Source: Atherix ibis (lineage: Eukaryota; Arthropoda; Insecta; Diptera; Athericidae). Taken from it: DNA of 64,000 nt. Within the stretch, counting starts at the first letter, position 1. Every line of letters starts with the position of its first letter. Position numbers and translations under genes: made by a program. The notes under the pieces were generated by a model, which was not told the DNA's origin, ran no database searches, and saw only the letters and a program-made list of their open reading frames with translations. Location: the NCBI GenBank assembly GCA_958298945.1, contig OY282610.1:68135088-68199087 (forward strand), in the 5' to 3' direction. Below are positions 24,276-37,739 of the stretch, in pieces.

Positions 24276-26394
24276 AATTTTGAACGTTTAAATTTGAAGT
24301 TAATTCTCACAGTTGGCTGAATGAAAATTAAATAAATATAACAAAATACCTTTATTTTGTTCTAAAACTTCTCGAATTTTTATAAGCTTTTTAACTTGAA
24401 TATGTTTTGTAGACTGCTTTTTGAATTAGCAAACATTATGTTTTAATTTCTTTTCCAAATAAATGAACGGTTGTCATTTTTTTTAATGAATTACGTTTGA
24501 TTTAATTACTTTCAATGTGAGTTTTTAAATTATTTTATAAACAAATGACAAGATCTGCCTATGAATCGAATTAAGTAAATAATTTATTTTTCCTTTAAAG
24601 CCTGTTTTACAATGACGCAGTTTCGGTTGCAGTTGGAACTTATTACTACAAGGCACTTTTGGCAACTTGGAATTTGCGCATTTGCCAAATAAAAAATTGC
24701 AAATATTTCAAAGAAAATGAAATTTTTGAAAAAGAATTTGATCAAATTTTGGAAATTATTTATTTATTTAGAAAAAACCTTTCTTCTTAAAATTCACCTC
24801 TAAAACGAGGTTGAAATTCAAATTTAAATCTTCACAAAGTAAACTGTAATTTCTACTTAAAACAATTACTACAATTAAAACCTGATCAAATAAAACGGTT
24901 TTTAAAATAATTAATTACGTATCTATTTATTTAATGGTAAATTAAATGTGTTCTACTTAATATGATGAGACAAATAAATGTAACGGAGGGATGGAGGGGA
25001 TTTTGTGGCAGTTCGTTTTTGTGTTTTTTTTTTTAAATTTTATTTTATTGTTACTTTGAAACCGTTCATTTTATTTAATCCATTTATTAATAGACATGTG
25101 TTTGTGTAACTGGGAATATGCATGGACATAGGTATAGTATTTAAACTGCAATAATAAAACTTGTAACACCTGTATATGAACGGGTTAGTCTTTTTTTCCC
25201 ATAGTTATTTTTCTTTTTTTTTCTTTTTGTAATAAGAATATCGGTATTTTCCTGTTGGATTTTTCAAAAAAAGAAGAAAAAAATTCTTTTACCTAAATAA
25301 TCAAACCAGTTTTTATAATAATTTATAATACGTAATCTAGGAAAAGACATTCTTCTCTTTAGAGATCGGTGGTTGTCTGTTTCTTTCTAAATAAGACTGA
25401 GTAATAGAAAATGTGTAGTGGCGTAGTTGAAAATGGTTTTTTTTTTTGAATTATGTTAATAATTGCTGGTGTTTTGTCATTATTTGCATATTTGCTCAGT
25501 TAATTCTTGATTGATTTTATGATATTTAAATGAAGAGGAAAAATCAGAGCATCATCACCTTCTTGGCTGCTTTTGAATGATCTTCGAATGTATGCCAATT
25601 TGTACGATGGGAATTTTTGTATAAACTGTACGGAAAATAATTTTTTGTAATCATAAACATGGGCGAGTTAACGTGTTTTCTGTACGTCAATGGTTATCAT
25701 CGTGTATTTGCCTCGATGGCAGTGCACCTTTTACCAACACCATCAAAAACTATCACCGAACGTTTGGTACCTTTTCAATGATGGAACCGCTATTGAGATG
25801 AAATTTCATGGAGTTTGCGGTCTCCCCATACACATGAACAGCCATATGCTCACGTACCCATACACATTATCATTTGTATCTATGCAAACGCTTATCCCTA
25901 AACACAAATGCACATAAGTACACACGTATACGATGACAGTGCTTCATTGTTCTCTATATTCGATGGTAACCAACCAACTTCTTGTATACCACGGCGGCAT
26001 CAATTTAGTTTACTTCGCCTGTTAATAACATCGGTGGTCAATCCCATCTAAAATAAAAAAATAAAAACAAAAAAAAAACATAATTTAACAAACTATAAAC
26101 AAAAAAAGGCCAATTTTTTTTTTCTTTTTTTTCGAAATATTTTTATTTTTGTTACGGATGCATTCGCCGAAATTCTGTGTTCCTAATACTAATGGTGTGT
26201 TATTAAATTATTATTATTATTATTTATCTCATATGTTAAGTGTGTGAAACATTTTATTATCAATTAATAGTTATAATTAATTAAATATATTAAAAGATCA
26301 TAGTTAAATAATATTAGTTAAAATTTGTGAATAGTTTCCAAAAAAAAAAGAAATCAAAGAGAAAAGATACAATACGAAACTCTAATAAGACAAT
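24276..26394. other. Non-coding AT-rich DNA
   Basis: No convincing exon, RNA gene or mobile element. Homopolymer tracts and a short (TTA)n run near 26205-26222 are present. A 75-codon open frame at 25690-25917 has no family resemblance. Confidence 0.4.
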
Positions 26395-26721
26395 AGTTTA
26401 AACAAGAGTAAAGTTGGTGACAGTATAGTGTTGGTGTAGTAGTAACATTAATAGTAAAAAAGTAAACTGAAGCAGCAGAACGCAATACGTGTAAAAACAA
26501 CAACATCAACACAATAGCAGCAACGTTTGCCGAAATATTTTATCAACAAAAAAAATAAAGCAAAAATTCCCATTTCGGCAAATTACCATCATTATTTTTT
26601 TTTTGGTACAATTCTATCAAAAACAGCAGAAATACAAAAACCAATATAATAAACGACTTTAAAATTTAAGACAAATAATACGATCTAAGTAATATTGTAA
26701 TAAGAAAAAATATTTAAAAAG
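26395..26721 (+). other. Possible untranslated 5' exon ending at a splice donor
   Basis: The segment is rich in CAA/CAG-type triplets (AACAACATCAACACAATAGC around 26500) like many fly 5'UTRs. It stops at AAAAAG followed by GTAATT at 26722, a good donor. The start is arbitrary. No acceptor partner or coding exon was found in the window, so this is a suggestion only. Confidence 0.2.
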
Positions 26722-29700
26722 GTAATTACTACTGATGTCATTGCTGCCGCCGTCACCGCCGCTGTCATTACCGTTGTTTCAATAACTACTATCATTGTCG
26801 TATTGGTGGTATTAGCCGCGATTTTACAGTCAATTCGTTTTTACCCGCCGTCGCTGCCATCGCATCGACATTACCGCCGCGACAGCACTATCTATTTAAG
26901 CTGTACATCGTTTGTTTGTGTATATACGCATCCATATGACTATGTACCGAATATTTTATTTGGAATTGATGGATTTTTAAATGTTTTTCCATTCAAATAA
27001 ATCTGCTTCCATGTGTGTTTTATTATTCTGTTTGCTGTGTTTCTCCCTCATCTAGAGATTGACAATTGTCATTGCAATAATCATAAATAATTCTAATGAC
27101 AACTAATAGAAAAATACAATAGTAATTAATAAAATTGCCGTACTGGCGCATAGAGAGATAACGAATGGCACAACGTCCATGAATATGTTATATATGCCAA
27201 TAATATATAATAAACAATCATGAAAATCCATAATAATAGTTATTTAAATACGTTTTTTTTTTTAATTTACTGAAATAAAACATTTTATTTACAACTAAAA
27301 AAAAATTAAATTCAATAAAAATTTATTACGGCCAAATTTATACTGGTTTTTATTACAAAAAAAGAAGAAGAAAACGCAAAAAAAAAGTGAATTTGAAAAT
27401 AGAAAAAAAAATCCATAGTGTTAAGTTAATTATTTGTATTATTGTAATTTTTTTTTTGTATTTTAGTTAATTTTGTTTTTCAGCTGTTTTACCACTAAAA
27501 ACTTAAGTACTATTTTTGGTGAATATTAAATTAAAAATTGTAAAGTATTTTATTTTTATAGAATAAAATTTCAAATAAAATATGCGCTACACTGTCCGAT
27601 TTTTTTTGAACGTTGGCAGAGTGAGCATATTTCGTAAATAAGTAATAATTGTGTAGAAATACGTATACATATATAAATAGTTCAATACGTACATAAGTAC
27701 ACTGGGCTGGTTATATGTAAGTATCTAAACAAAACAAAAACAAACAAAAAAACTATTTTTTTTCAATTGAAACATTGAAGATTGTTGTCTATTATTTTAT
27801 ACTTTTTTCTTATTGTCGTAATTCCGGCGCATGCCACCGTAATTGTTCAATTTGAAAAAAAGCCCAACAAAAAAAAACCTGAACAATTCTTTGATTTTTT
27901 TCATCAATATTTTTTAGGAAAGTATTATAATAAATTTAAAAAATAAAAGTATTTTTTTTTTCATTTTCAAAAACATTAATTTTTGGGGTGGAATTTGCTT
28001 TTTTGCGACCGACGAAAATTGTTCGCAAACATTTACACGTGTATGTACATTTCCACATTTGATAAGGAATGTAATTTGTTTTTTTTTTGACAATATTTTC
28101 TCAATAAACTTTTGCCTACTTATCTCCCCTTCCGGACCTGTTTTTTTTTTTTTTTTTGGTGTTTAAATTAGTTTTCATCATATAATGCCGGTGTTCAAAT
28201 ATTTTTCAAACTGGTTGGAAAAAAAGGAGGCAATTTATTGTTGACGTCCGCAGTAAGACTGACTTCTTTAAGTGCATATACGTATACGTACAAATGCCGC
28301 ATACAATATCAACAAATTCCTGTTATTTTATTAAAAATGATTTCGGTTAAAAAGTTTATTAAGTTGACTTTTATAGTTTTTTTTTAATGCATCATTAGAA
28401 TTGTTATCGGTATAAATTTTTAATTTGTGTACATTTGTTGGTTTTGCAAAAAAATGTAAATTAAAACAAATAAAAAAAAAAACACAAAATACATGGGTGT
28501 GATAATTATATTTTAAGTAACAACAAAAATGGTATTTTCTTATTATTATTATTAGTTTTTTTTTTTTTAAATACTCTCGATTGAGTCAGCAAAAGAAATT
28601 TAGCTATTCGATCACATCTGCTTGTACATACAATCCATTATAAATGTGTATATACACATTAACGAACTGTCGTTCGTGTAGTAATGACATAAAAATTCAA
28701 ATAAAAATTTCACCTTGTCACCTTGTAACCTTATTGTCTTGTCACTTTCTCACCTTGTTACCTTATTTGCCAAATTATGGTGGCCGTGGTATTTATTTTT
28801 AATTTGAAAAAGTTTCTTTTCTATTGCTATTAAATTTTGGTTTTTATTTCTCTTTAATTCAATTAATTTAATGTTTTTGGTGATCTATTCATATCGAATT
28901 TTGGGGTTTTCTTTTTATGGCTAATAAAAGTCAATTAATATAAGGAATTTTCCAATATTATAAAATTATTTCCTGAGAAAATATACAAGATTCATGAGAA
29001 AGGAATTTAAAAAAATGGATGGATGCACCATCGCTTACTTGTGTGCAAATAATGAACAAGCAGCCCATAGATTGTACACTACATGTCAAAAGTACCCAAA
29101 ATGCTTAAATTGCATTTAATAATAAAAAGAATTCATTCTTAATCTCAAAATAGATATTGATGAATGTTTTTTTTTTATAAATTATTTTTTTGATAGCTTT
29201 TTTTTCCTATTATTTTCGAAAATTGAATGAAAATTTATTTTTAAAAAAAAAGTACTTTTTCTTACGAACGATACAAATTTGTCATATTTTTAAATTAAGC
29301 TGATTTAAAAAAAAATTTATCAAAGTTAATTGAAAAAATAATATCTTCTAGTAATTCTTGTAAATGACTTTGGTAAATTTGGTGTTTTTCTGATCTTTCA
29401 AAATCATTAAAATATACAATTTTGTTATATAATATATATATACATATATAAATAAAAAACAAATGTTTTTCAAATGAATTTTACAAATTCTATTGTAGCA
29501 TATTTTAGTCGAACGGCTCTATCGTACAATTTTTTTTCCTTACTATCTGAAAGGGTAGTCCTTAAAAAATCGACCATTCATTTTGTTAATAGAAGAGGAA
29601 TAAACATTTTGTATGACAGACGACGATTTTAATCAGAATATTAGCTTTGCTCGTGTCCCTTTCATTATTAACACCCTCGTCACCATCAATACCAATACTC

Positions 29701-32039
29701 ATTGTAACGGAAATTTAATGTTAAAATTTATTATAGACAACCGAGTACAAAGATCTCACTCGCATTTAAGAGTAGGTCTCGAGAGTTAGCCATTTTTTTT
29801 TGCTTGCAAGAGCTATGTGGTGCGTTAGAAATATTTTTTTTTAATACATAGAACTCAATTGTATGAAATCACGAAATATTCATCCCTGATCTGGAGAACT
29901 GAGAAATAGGGTAAAAATAGCTTAGGGAAATGTATTTCCTGCGATTTATTCAACATATCATGAAAATAAATATCCAAACCAAAGTTTTGTTGATGAATGG
30001 TCATTATTGCATCTGCGCGCTCTCTTGCATTTTTACTGTCCTCTCCGAAGGGATTCGGAGGATATTCTGAGGGGTAGATTGTTCAATTCGATTGATTATG
30101 GCACGATTCTATTAGGGAAGGATTTATGGTTCATTTATATTGTCATAGAGGGAGGGATTTTTTTTTTGCATATTGCAAAATTAAATTTGATCGTTTTCTT
30201 TTTAGTCCTTAATATATAGCACAGTAAAAGAATAAAAAACCAAAGATTTTAGGTAATTACTTTCAGCATTTGTATTCAAATTGTTTTTATTCCTTTTTCT
30301 CTTATTACATAAATTTGTGCGTACCTAATTTTAGATATTTAGATACACTTTTTTGTAAGTCTTTTGACTGGCCAGTTATTTCTTTTTTTTTTCTTATCAT
30401 AAAAATAACGACAAATAAATCACTATTGTGAATTACAAAATCCACCCCTCCGATTTTCATATTCACCACACACATTAAATTCACCATTTATCAAAAGTCA
30501 CGCCATCTTTAATGGCGGAAATTATTTTTTCGAATTTTCGGAAAGTACGTTCATCTTCGAAAAAAAAACAACCCATAAATAAAATAAGCTACCTTAAAAT
30601 AAGTTAGTTAATAATAAGAAAAAGCAACGAAAAAGTTGAAAAGAAATCTTAATTATATTATTTTTAAGTAAAAATTCAACAACAAAAAAAAATTCTTTTC
30701 TTTCTTTTGTTGGAATAAGTTTTTTTTTTTTAGCAGAATTTCCATGTATGCACAAAAATTTATAAAGGCTGACGAACCCCAAAAATAGTTTTGTTGATGC
30801 GACGAAAAGAAGAAAAGACGAAAAACTCACCATTGGGTTTGTGTGGTGAAACTTATTTAAGATTGCGAATAATAATAATAATAATAATCAGAAATAACTT
30901 ATAATTCTGTTTTGATGGGTTATAATTTTATCCACGATTGGTTATTATATATTTATGTGTGTGTATGTACATTGTATTTTAATTCTTATGAATGTGCGTG
31001 CAATATCGAAATAAATATATTCAAATTTTTGATGTTTCTAGTGCCATTGTTATCATTATCATTATGATAGGTGGCCTAGTACTATTATAGTGGTAGTAAT
31101 ATTTATATTATTTTTCATTCGGTTAGTGTTTTTTTATTATTATTATTGAAGCTGTCGTTACAGCCGATATGATGCGAACAAACTTTGCGGACAATGCCTG
31201 CCACCATTTGAAAATGATTCATTGCAAAATCACTCGTCGCTAATAATATAAATTTTACATTATAACGAGTACGAGCGTTTATTTATTTTATTTGTGTGAC
31301 TGACCTTAAGCTAAAATAACCGAAGAAATAACTAAAAAAGATAATCGAAACGAAAACAAAGTAAAAAACAAGATAAAGAAATTTTTTTCCTTACAAATAG
31401 GTTACTAAGAGTATTTTGCTTAGCGAGGGTGTAAGGGGGGGGGGGAGGTAGGAATGAAACTTTCGTATAATGACTCAGAGCATCAACAACATAATCACCA
31501 GCATCTCAGTCATCATTTTTGCCGATCATAAACAGTTACAGTAAATTCTTTTCAACTGCATACAATACTGGCAGAAAGTATACATTCGACGACAAAAAAA
31601 TAAATAAAACATTTACAAAGTGCGTATGGGAGTATAAATTAAATAATTGGACAATTTTCATTTAATGTGTTCATAATGCCATAGTCATATGTGAGTGATC
31701 ACCTATTTGTCTTCGTATCCCAGGTTATTATCAACGCAAGACCTTCGTTCGAAAATTGATCGGGCAATTTGCAGTCACTTTTTTCGTCCTGATGGCAAGC
31801 GTCAGAAATCTCTACCAATCGTCTCGAGGTGATGGCCAAAGATATCATGTCCGACTAGAGCCTCCTAAAATATCATCACGATCTATAGCTCCCCACCGTC
31901 TTTAGTGTGCTTTTATAACCCATTTATTGAGTAAATGTGCTTTTATAACCCATTTATTTACTTTTGAGCCGTAAAATTCAACCGGTGCTCTCTGTTTTAC
32001 GGGGTATCTTACAGTTTATTGGTAATGATCAACACGCGT
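26722..32039. other. Gene-free, mobile-element-poor AT-rich DNA
   Basis: Dominated by A and T tracts with microsatellites such as (AAT)n near 30867-30887 and a run of about 12 G near 31435. A frame from 26704 to 27000 is open but has no ATG and encodes a low-complexity Val/Ile/Ala stretch. A 22-nt sequence containing GCTTTTATAACCCATTTATT is directly repeated near 31910 and 31940. No gene was recognised. Confidence 0.4.
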
Positions 32040-32750
32040 TTGTCTTTATTGAAATATTTTGTAGAGACTTAACTATTTATGCGAAAGATAAATCTTATCT
32101 TTAGCATAGTCCCACAAGAAGATACCCAACGACGTTAAATCGTTGGAGGCCAATTGACATCACCTCTTTGCGGAATTAGACGTTCACTGAATTTGGTTTA
32201 TAAGAAATCGATAGTTGCTTGGTCATTTATGGCTTCAAAAAGGAGGCCAAAAAAAATTGGTTAGCATGTCTTTGTAGCGCCTGCATTGACAGTAACTCAT
32301 TTACGAAAACAAGACCACGACTACGTTTACAGACGTCGATTCTTTCGATCTCATTTTTGCAAAATTGTGGTTCTATTTCACGAATGATGGGGTTGATAGT
32401 GGTTTTGAGCCCTTGAATTCTTATAAACCTTATCTGTCGCATAGTCAACCAACAAGACGCCCAACAACGTTACATCACATGACGGCCAATTGACATCAGC
32501 TCTTTGTGAAATTAGACGCTCACTGAATTTGGTTTATAAGAAATCGATAGTTGCTTGGGTAGTGTGGTAAGTGGCGCCACAAGTCGTCGGTATCCATAGG
32601 CCATCAAAAAATTGGTAACCATATCTCCATCAACATTAACTATAGCACCAGCTTCGTTTTCAAAAAAAATACGGGCCGATGATGCCTCCAGCCCATTAAG
32701 CGCACCATAATAGTTATTACACGTGATGAATGAATAATTAGATCAGGGGG
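32040..32750 (-). mobile_element. IS630/Tc1-mariner transposase remnant, C-terminal half duplicated in tandem
   Basis: On the minus strand, 32560-32440 and again 32222-32060 resemble the third catalytic region of insect IS630-like transposases (normally DVNWPPRSCDLTPLDFFLWG). The left copy reads DLTSLGIFLWDYAKDKIY. Between them, 32448-32227 matches the C-terminus (REIEPQFCKNEIERIDVC). A 39-nt block is identical at 32184-32222 and 32520-32558, supporting tandem duplication. Both copies are frame-shifted. Confidence 0.65.
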
Positions 32751-32769
32751 ACTGTAAACACATACCAGA

Positions 32770-33050
32770 TATAAGTTACTCTTTTCTAAGGAAGTTCTAA
32801 TCGCTAAGAGCTCGATTAGTATCGTCTTGGGAGAGAAGGAATTTCAGTTTGGGTGTTATGACTCTCACGCGGAGTGAGACATTTTGTCTTTACGAAAGAT
32901 TTTGATACGAATTATCAAGTAACTCCGAATCATTAAAAGCATTATGCAACCAAGTTTCTGTCAAATTGATAATATCATAACATGAGGCGAGATATGTAGT
33001 TTGATAGTTAGGCGATGTTGTAATTCATCTGGAGCAGTTAAAGCTGCTCC
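32770..33050 (-). mobile_element. Non-LTR retrotransposon endonuclease fragment (Jockey/CR1-like)
   Basis: The minus strand reads YDIINLTETWLHNAFNDSE near 32990-32930. This is the conserved TETWL motif of the apurinic-type endonuclease domain of Jockey or CR1-like elements. Weaker similarity and frame changes follow towards 32820. Only this fragment remains. Confidence 0.55.
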
Positions 33051-33289
33051 AGACGAGAGATAAAATCAGAGTTGAACTGCGGAACGGCTTTCAAACTGAC
33101 AGCATTATGTTCAATAAATTTGTCGTTATTATTATTGATATTTATAATTTTATTTTCATATTTATTTTTATTGGACTCAAGTGCTATTATACTAAGAGGA
33201 ATAGTAGCAGAGGTAGGTAAAATGTATGGAACAGAAAAGTCAATAATTTATTTTAACGGAATGGACTCTTCAATAAGGTAGGGTGCTCT

Positions 33290-34030
33290 GAAAATTCAAT
33301 AATTTATTTTCATACGATCTGGAATAACATAAACAAAAAATGTCCCAATATTTGGGACAGGTCTTGTTTAGTACTTAAAATACTAGAAACTGTTCGGACA
33401 CATTCAACTATATAACAAAAATGCTTAAAGTTATTGGCGCGCGCACTACCAGTTAGGATTTTTTTTTATTTGCCAAGCTTAAAAAATTTTTGATTAGATA
33501 TCAAATACGTTCAGAAGCTATCGAGGGCTACAAATTATACTTCGATTAAGTACTAATAATGAATTAAGTACTTTCGATTTAGTAAACGTGATCTCAATTT
33601 TTGTGTCAGATCTTCTTATGTATTTAAACCACTAATAAATGTTGGGACGCATTCAATTGTGTAACAAGAATTCTATAAATTATTAGAACACGTACTATGG
33701 TATTGGAATTATTGGGACATGTATAAGGAATGAAAAATGATTAAAAAATCTGAGTGATAATGGGATTAGGCATCAAAGATATTTTATTAGGTTTTAAAAA
33801 TGGACAGGACCTATCAACGGTTGTAAATTATTCATCAATAAAGTGTATATTATGAATTAAATACTGTCGATTGAGTAGCAAATATGGTCATAATTTTTGG
33901 GACAGACCTTTTTATGTATGTCAACAATAAACGCATCAGTTGTATAACAAAAAAGGTTTAAATTATTAGGACAAGTACTATGATATGAAAAATTATTATT
34001 AGTAAATCAAAATTATAAAACGCATTGTGC
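33290..34030. repeat. Diverged 'gggac' tandem repeat, copy A (about 3 units)
   Basis: Units of about 250-300 bp share a core of CCCAATTTTTGGGACAG followed by TTTTTATGT, an ACCACTAAAAACTGTTCGGAC segment and ATTGGGACATGTA. Cores lie near 33340, 33598 and 33890. The same family recurs at 42.88-44.78 kb; both loci begin with TTATTTTCATACGATCTGGA. Not coding; origin unknown. Confidence 0.7.
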
Positions 34031-34350
34031 AAAAATGACTTGATAATTTGTATTTATCCCATTTTTAATTTAGGTACTATCATTTGCGATTGTTTTTTCT
34101 ATCCCAGTCTTCCATAATTTTAGGAGAAGACCGAACACACAAACACGAATTTGTCAACCATAAATTTACTTATCTGATACTGTCAAAAATACATCCAAAT
34201 TTTCTATCATGGCAATACTTGTTTTAAAATAATTATTATTCATCTTTTCATAATTTCAAAATATTATTTATTTATAACAGTTCGAACCACTATAATATCT
34301 TAATTGAAAAAAGAAAAACGGTTTTTACTTATGAAAATGTTCATGTTCTA

Positions 34351-35405
34351 CAGGGTGCTTTTAATGTTCCATGTTGATTTGGTTTGGCCGCCATTTTGGT
34401 TTGGATGACATTTGACAGTTCTAACGCCGCAACAACGTGTTGAAATGATTAAAACATTTAAAAAAAAAATTGTTCAATTGTGAATATGCGGAGAAAATTA
34501 CATGACTATTTTGGATGTCAATCATATCTCGAGCAAGTCCGGGTACTTCTCATCGACGTCGTCTACAAGAATTGGAAATATCTCCATAATGTTTAGTAAA
34601 AATTCTCAAAGAAAAATTATTTTTTTACCCGAATAAAATTCAATTGACCCGTGACAAAACAGCTGCAGGCAAATGACCATGAACAGCGGCGGGACTGGAG
34701 TGCTCGAATTTTACAGCTCGGTATAGATGACCACCATTTTTGGAGAGAAAAAAACAATTTTGAGCAACGTAGCACACTTTGACTTGGCTGGCTTTGTTAA
34801 TAAACAGAATAGTCGCTATTGGGGGACTGAAAACCCTGAACTGATACACTAAAGACCACTACACCCTCATAGAGTAACTGTATGGTGGCGGCATCATTGG
34901 GCCATATTTCTTTGAGGACGCTGAATGCAATGCCGTAACAGTTACTGGTGAACTCTATCGGGACATGTTGAGAAACTTTCTTCTACCCAAATTGGATCAA
35001 TATGGTTCCAACAAGACAGTACCACATCACACACAGCTCGTGCTACTATGCAAATTTTGAGAGAAACTTTTCCCGGCCAAATAATGACAAAAAGTGGTAA
35101 TATCGGCTGGTTCCCACGATCCCCTGATTTGAACCCTCCCGATTTCTGCGTATGGTGGTACTTCAAGGAAAAGGTGTATACTAACAAACCAAGTACAACC
35201 TCGATGCTTAAGAACAACATTCGAAACGAAATTGCTGAAATAACACCAGAGGTGTGCGAAAATATTACGAAAAAATATGCTCAGAACGCCAAAGGTGGGC
35301 TAAAGACCATATAAAATCAATCAATAAAATATTAATTAAAAATTGTATTTCATTTAAAAGTTATTCAAAATGAAAAAGTCGATATGGAAAATAAAACGCA
35401 CCCTG
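34351..35405 (+). mobile_element. IS630/Tc1-mariner superfamily element, nearly complete but inactive
   Basis: Terminal inverted repeats begin CAGGGTGC at both ends (22 of 28 positions match), each next to TA. On the + strand broken frames give a full transposase order. RVEMIKTF is near 34440, KIQLTRD near 34627, NKQNSRYWGTENPELIH-type sequence near 34800, and GGIIGPYFFEDAE near 34890. SPDLNPPDF near 35123 leads to a C-terminal part ending near 35314. Stops and frame shifts disable it. It is 1055 bp, close to full length for such elements. Confidence 0.85.
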
Positions 35406-36499
35406 TACAATCTGCATACGCACACGAATGCAGACGAACATCTTCGACTGAAATAGCATGAATACGTGCACAAGATAATGTTGGCTGGCGTACCTGATCT
35501 ATTTCGGTACATTCACTAAGTTTTCTTTGGATCACATTTGCAACAACACTTTGGACTGAGAGCTTTGGTAATGAAATATTTTACTCTCTGGAAAAATTGT
35601 GTAACGTCTAAACTCCTTCTGTAACACCCCATTCAGATAACAGAATCATCTTTACAGCCACGTAGCCATTGTTGGGCAGCCACTGTTAATCGTCCATACG
35701 CGTCATCATTCATCGCCGGCTTCACTTTTTCCCTTATTCAGTCACTCTTGCCGATTATAATTACAAGTAACGGAATGGACTCTTCAATAAGGTAGGGTGC
35801 TCTGAAGTGGTTTTTAATGAAATCCAAATACGTTTGGTCATATTGAATTTCATGTGTTCTTTTGTATAAAAAAAACGTTAAAAATGCGTAATTGAGTTTC
35901 TGGAATCGCGAGCTCGATAGGTGGGGTAAGTGATGTATTGTTGGTAAAGATGATCTTCACATGCGGGTAAGCTATTGTTAGTGTTATAAAAATAATAAAA
36001 AAAAACGAAAAAATTCACACGAACAAAGAACATTTTATGATTCTTTTCAAATTCCATTCTTCCATTCATTATTATTAGCTATTATCCAAGAATCCGTAAT
36101 CCATACAATGCAAGCTTGTGTACCCATGCATATATGGGAACTGGTGTGTATGCGAACATTTTTGTTTTCCTACAAACTTCAAAATATGTAAGGTTAAGAA
36201 GCTTGTGATGCGGTAATTTATCGTCGGTATTAATAAAAAGAAATCATTGCAATTATTCACAACCTATTTTCGATAGCTGTTGGCTTCTGTTTTAATTGAG
36301 AGAGAATTTTATTTTTTTGCAATAAACATTTTCGATAAGGACTTTTTCTATTTTATGTAATAACGTAAAGTAATGAGACTGATTTTTATTTTTTTTGGGT
36401 GGGGGCGTTGTTTCCACTTTTCTTAGTAGACCTGGAACGTTCCAAGTGAAAAAAAACTCTTCTAAGCTTCTACTAGACAGTGTCAAGATTAAGTCCATT
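35406..36499. other. Flank of the element, no gene seen
   Basis: Contains a 38-nt block (35769-35806) identical to 33255-33292. Parts near 35450-35750 look like old repeat DNA by their higher GC content, but I cannot assign them. Confidence 0.4.
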
Positions 36500-37300
36500 C
36501 AAGTGTTTTTTATCTTACGGACCAAAAAATAGTCACATGCACTGAGATTAGTTGAATAGAGGCGGAGATGTGTCTGACGGGTAACCAGTGGAATCCCATT
36601 TTTCGGTAACAATTCTTTAATGGAGAAGGTCGTGTGACAGGAGTCGATGTTATGGTGGAGAATCCAAGTGTCAGCAATTTTCGATCTATACCTTTCAAGA
36701 CTTGCTCTTCATTTTTATAGATAATCGACGATCAGACTTCACAAGAGCCCTCTCATATTTTCATCAGTTTTCGATGTTAAAGGCCTCCGTGAGCTAGGTT
36801 CGCCTTTAGGTGTTATTCGATATTGGGGACCAAACACAAAGTTAAACGGGCTCAGATTAGGTGGAAAAGAGGCTCGGAGAACAACAGAAATCCCCTTTTC
36901 TGACAAAATTTCGGAAAAGGGGATTTCTGTTTTAGTCCGGGCCTCTGATGCGAAAGAACCCTTTTTCTTCATCAGCTTCAATGTTTATCGATGGTCTGAC
37001 TTCACAAGGTCCACATTTTATCCGTTTTCGCTGCTGAAGGCGTCCCTGCGTGAGATTCGTCTTCCATTGCTTTTCGGAGCTGTAAATCTACTTTATGTCA
37101 CAGTTGTTACCCATAGGTTCACCAAGCTTAGCATAGATTTTGTGTCCAAATATCGCTGTTCTATTTTTTGTAACCTACTACAAAAACACAACTTCAGTTT
37201 TCACACTCAAGAGTTATCCGACAACGTCTAGGAAAGACTAGCAAACAAGCTATGTGGCAGTGTTGCCAGATCGTTCTCAGTGATGCCAGTTTGATTTATT
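36500..37300 (-). mobile_element. mariner-type transposase remnant with internal duplication
   Basis: On the minus strand the segment 36600-36510 reads LRLYSTNLSACDYFLVRKIK, matching the third catalytic region of mariner enzymes (normally PPYSPDLSPCDYFLF.K.K). Upstream on that strand are two diverged copies of a segment (near 36720-36800 and 36970-37060 on the + strand, sharing GACTTCACAAG and CTTCATCAG-type sequence). A hairpin (36883-36931) lies between them. No terminal inverted repeats were identified. Confidence 0.55.
36883..36931. repeat. Perfect 18-bp inverted repeat with 13-nt loop
   Basis: Arms 36883-36900 and 36914-36931 are exact reverse complements (AACAGAAATCCCCTTTTC). Weaker complementarity continues outward for about 12 bp. 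It sits at the junction of the two duplicated transposase segments. Confidence 0.85.
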
Positions 37301-37739
37301 TCGTGTTGTTACCGTTTAAACCTCCAATATTTTGGATCTTCTGGATTAATACAATAAAAAAAAGGATTGAGAACGAATAGCTGACAATTATATCGATAAT
37401 AATGCTGTTGAAAATAGAAGATTTAAGAAATATTTTTAGAAAATTGTGTAATGTCTTCTGTGGAGACGGAGTTTTTGCAATAATCGGTGTTTGAGGTTAA
37501 CGATAAAGTCCGCGCAGCTTACATTATTCTTAAATTACTTCTGTGAACTTACATTTCAACATCAAAGAATAACGCGGACATTGCGTTAGTAGGGGTAAAT
37601 TGGAGGTACTAATAAGATAGGAGGCCAGACTTATGCTCGCTTAATTAACTAATCCCAGACGTCCTGGTTTCCTGTCGATATCGTGTAATATAGACATCCC
37701 AGCCATCGCTTCATCATAGACGGCACCTACTTTTTCTTC

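Noticed and set aside
26704..27000. Open frame of about 98 codons (Val/Ile/Ala-rich)
   Set aside because: No ATG, low complexity, and it begins across a good splice donor at 26722, so it is more likely intron.
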